Part shown: positions 6,533 through 7,215 of the stretch, in pieces
Numbering within the stretch: position 1 is the stretch's first letter
Layout: the number at the start of each line of letters is the position of its first letter
Source: a bacterium
GTDB taxonomy: Bacteria > Chlamydiota > Chlamydiia > Chlamydiales > FEN-1388
NCBI GenBank assembly: GCA_021811115.1
Contig: JAJZPP010000026.1
Coordinates: forward strand, 1 to 7,215
DNA: 7,215 bases
Direction: 5' to 3'
Notes under the pieces: model-generated
Seen by the model: only the letters and a program-made list of their open reading frames with translations
Databases searched by the model: none
Told to the model about the DNA's origin: nothing
Program-made: the position numbers and the translations under genes

Positions 6533-6538
6533 AGGGGA
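6533..6538 (+). promoter_or_regulatory. Candidate ribosome binding site for an ATT start
   Basis: AGGGGA lies six bases before ATT 6545. It is the only purine-rich anti-SD match near the beginning of this frame. It supports translation from 6545 rather than from GTG 6518. Confidence 0.4.
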
Positions 6539-6544
6539 CTCTAC

Positions 6545-6922
6545 ATTAAAAAACTTATATTCGTGGTTTCTTGCCTTTCCATTTTCCCTTCTTGTTACGT
6601 CTTCATGGCGGCGAAAAAAGAGGGAGCCGACATTAATCAGGTACAGGCGAGCCACACACGAAGCGACTTCCTCAACCTTGGGGCCAAAATCATCACGAGT
6701 GAGCGGATGCCGAATGGAGAGCTTGTCGAGACATATCAAATCCCCAAACAACGGGGTTCGACGGCCCGCGCTGTCATGCACGGATTGCTCGACATCAGCA
6801 CGTTCTTTATCTGGGAGTTGGCTGGAACGCCTATTGAAGGTTCGTTGAACAAGCCTGAGTTCATCACCGTCAAAGTCACCTACAGTCCGGATGACATCGC
6901 GAAAAGAGCGGAGTTGCTGTAG
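6545..6922 (+). CDS. Putative small lipoprotein, SmpA/BamE-like
   Basis: From 6545 the product is about 125 aa and starts (M)KKLIFVVSCLSIFPSC. That is a short Lys-Lys n-region, a hydrophobic core and a cysteine, resembling a lipoprotein signal, although FPSC is a poor lipobox. The body has a HTRSDFLNLG segment, then a Y-x-IPKQRGSTARAVMHGLLD stretch and WELAGTPIEGS. This pattern is typical of small SmpA/BamE-like envelope proteins, but the match is recalled rather than computed. The start is uncertain. GTG 6518 opens the frame but lies on the predicted transcription start and has no ribosome binding site. AGGGGA (6533-6538) points instead to 6545, which would be a rare ATT start. ATG 6605 would remove the signal sequence. 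The gene is divergent from the tolC-like gene, and the frame is intact to the TAG. Confidence 0.7.
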   Translation: MKKLIFVVSCLSIFPSCYVFMAAKKEGADINQVQASHTRSDFLNLGAKIITSERMPNGELVETYQIPKQRGSTARAVMHGLLDISTFFIWELAGTPIEGSLNKPEFITVKVTYSPDDIAKRAELL

Positions 6923-6924
6923 GA

Positions 6925-7074
6925 CTAGCCGACCAGGAGAGGTCTTCGATTTGGGTTGGCTGCGTGTAAAAGCTCAGCATATTTCTCAAGACTCGGCCGT
7001 GCTTTTGCCAACTCGTATCTGGCGTAGGCATTGGGCGATGTTGACTTTAACCTTACTCTTCCTTCAAGTTCCAT
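6925..7074 (-). CDS. Possible 49-aa hypothetical protein
   Basis: A short minus-strand frame begins MELEGRVRLKSTSPN and contains AYARYELAKARPSLEKYAEL, a basic, helix-prone stretch. A GAGG motif lies seven bases before the ATG. The stop falls two bases from the stop of the convergent lipoprotein gene. I recognise no family. It could be a genuine small gene, the worn end of a larger one, or chance. The rest of 6923-7159 shows no other supported gene. Confidence 0.3.
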   Translation of the reverse strand: MELEGRVRLKSTSPNAYARYELAKARPSLEKYAELLHAANPNRRPLLVG

Positions 7075-7153
7075 TGAGCCACCTCGCTTTTTCATTCATC
7101 GTACACCTTTGATCATTACGTCTTCATTACACCCCATCAGCCAAGCAAATATT

Positions 7154-7213
7154 AAAAAAATGATAGAATGATAGGAATGATAAAAATTCTTATCATTCCT
7201 ATCATTCTATCAT
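7154..7213 (-). terminator. 24-bp inverted repeat followed by a T-run; possible terminator
   Basis: Arms 7160-7183 and 7190-7213 are perfectly complementary over 24 bp with a 6-nt spacer. Read on the minus strand the hairpin is followed by seven T residues (complement of 7154-7160), the form of an intrinsic terminator for a minus-strand gene entering from the right. The stem is unusually long and AT-rich (6 G/C pairs). It is built of repeated ATGATAG units, so a protein-binding or mobile-element role is also possible. Confidence 0.55.
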
Positions 7214-7215
7214 GA

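Noticed and set aside
6891..7112. 73-aa plus-strand frame overlapping the end of the lipoprotein gene
   Set aside because: It starts inside the lipoprotein gene in another frame, without a ribosome binding site or family resemblance.
7160..7213. CRISPR repeat or array
   Set aside because: The repeated units are only 7-9 bp with no spacers, and the two sets are inverted rather than direct.

Overview
The window comes from a Gram-negative bacterium of middling GC content. An outer-membrane channel gene, remains of an RND pump, a putative lipoprotein and good Shine-Dalgarno sites all point that way. Two features hint at a host-associated lineage, with Chlamydiae-like bacteria as one possibility: a protein with a eukaryotic-style RING/U-box-like motif, and a low-complexity Ser/Thr/Pro/Gln-rich N-terminus on the same protein. 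This placement is a weak inference, because no phylogenetic marker is present.

Layout, left to right. A minus-strand YeaO-like DUF488 gene (104-451) is followed by a short divergent promoter region carrying a 13-bp tandem duplication (461-486). Next is a compact plus-strand operon of three genes (549-4518). It encodes (A) a 388-aa protein with a RING/U-box-like C/H motif, (B) a 363-aa membrane protein with a C-terminal J-domain-like segment that lacks HPD, and (C) a 563-aa single-ring AAA+ ATPase related to the D2 module of ClpA/ClpB. Genes B and C appear to share a homologous N-terminal domain of about 80-100 residues. In both gene junctions the stop codon overlaps the next ribosome binding site.

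Immediately after the operon, on the minus strand, is a decayed RND efflux permease (4519-5027). It keeps the end of the second periplasmic loop and the last transmembrane helices, with an out-of-frame internal deletion between them. It lies just downstream of an apparently intact tolC-like outer-membrane efflux gene (5056-6402). This looks like an efflux operon that has lost its adaptor and most of its pump. Divergent from tolC is a putative SmpA/BamE-like lipoprotein gene (about 6545-6922) with an unusual start. The last 300 bases hold one possible small ORF and a near-perfect 24-bp inverted repeat built of ATGATAG units. A T-run follows that repeat on the minus strand, so it may be a terminator for a gene beyond the window.

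The best candidate for an undescribed system is the three-gene operon. It combines a ligase-like, a J-like and a Clp-like protein, and each departs from its canonical family in a visible way: missing zinc ligands, no HPD, and altered pore-loop and arginine-finger positions. A membrane-anchored remodelling complex is a reasonable hypothesis, but nothing in the sequence proves it.
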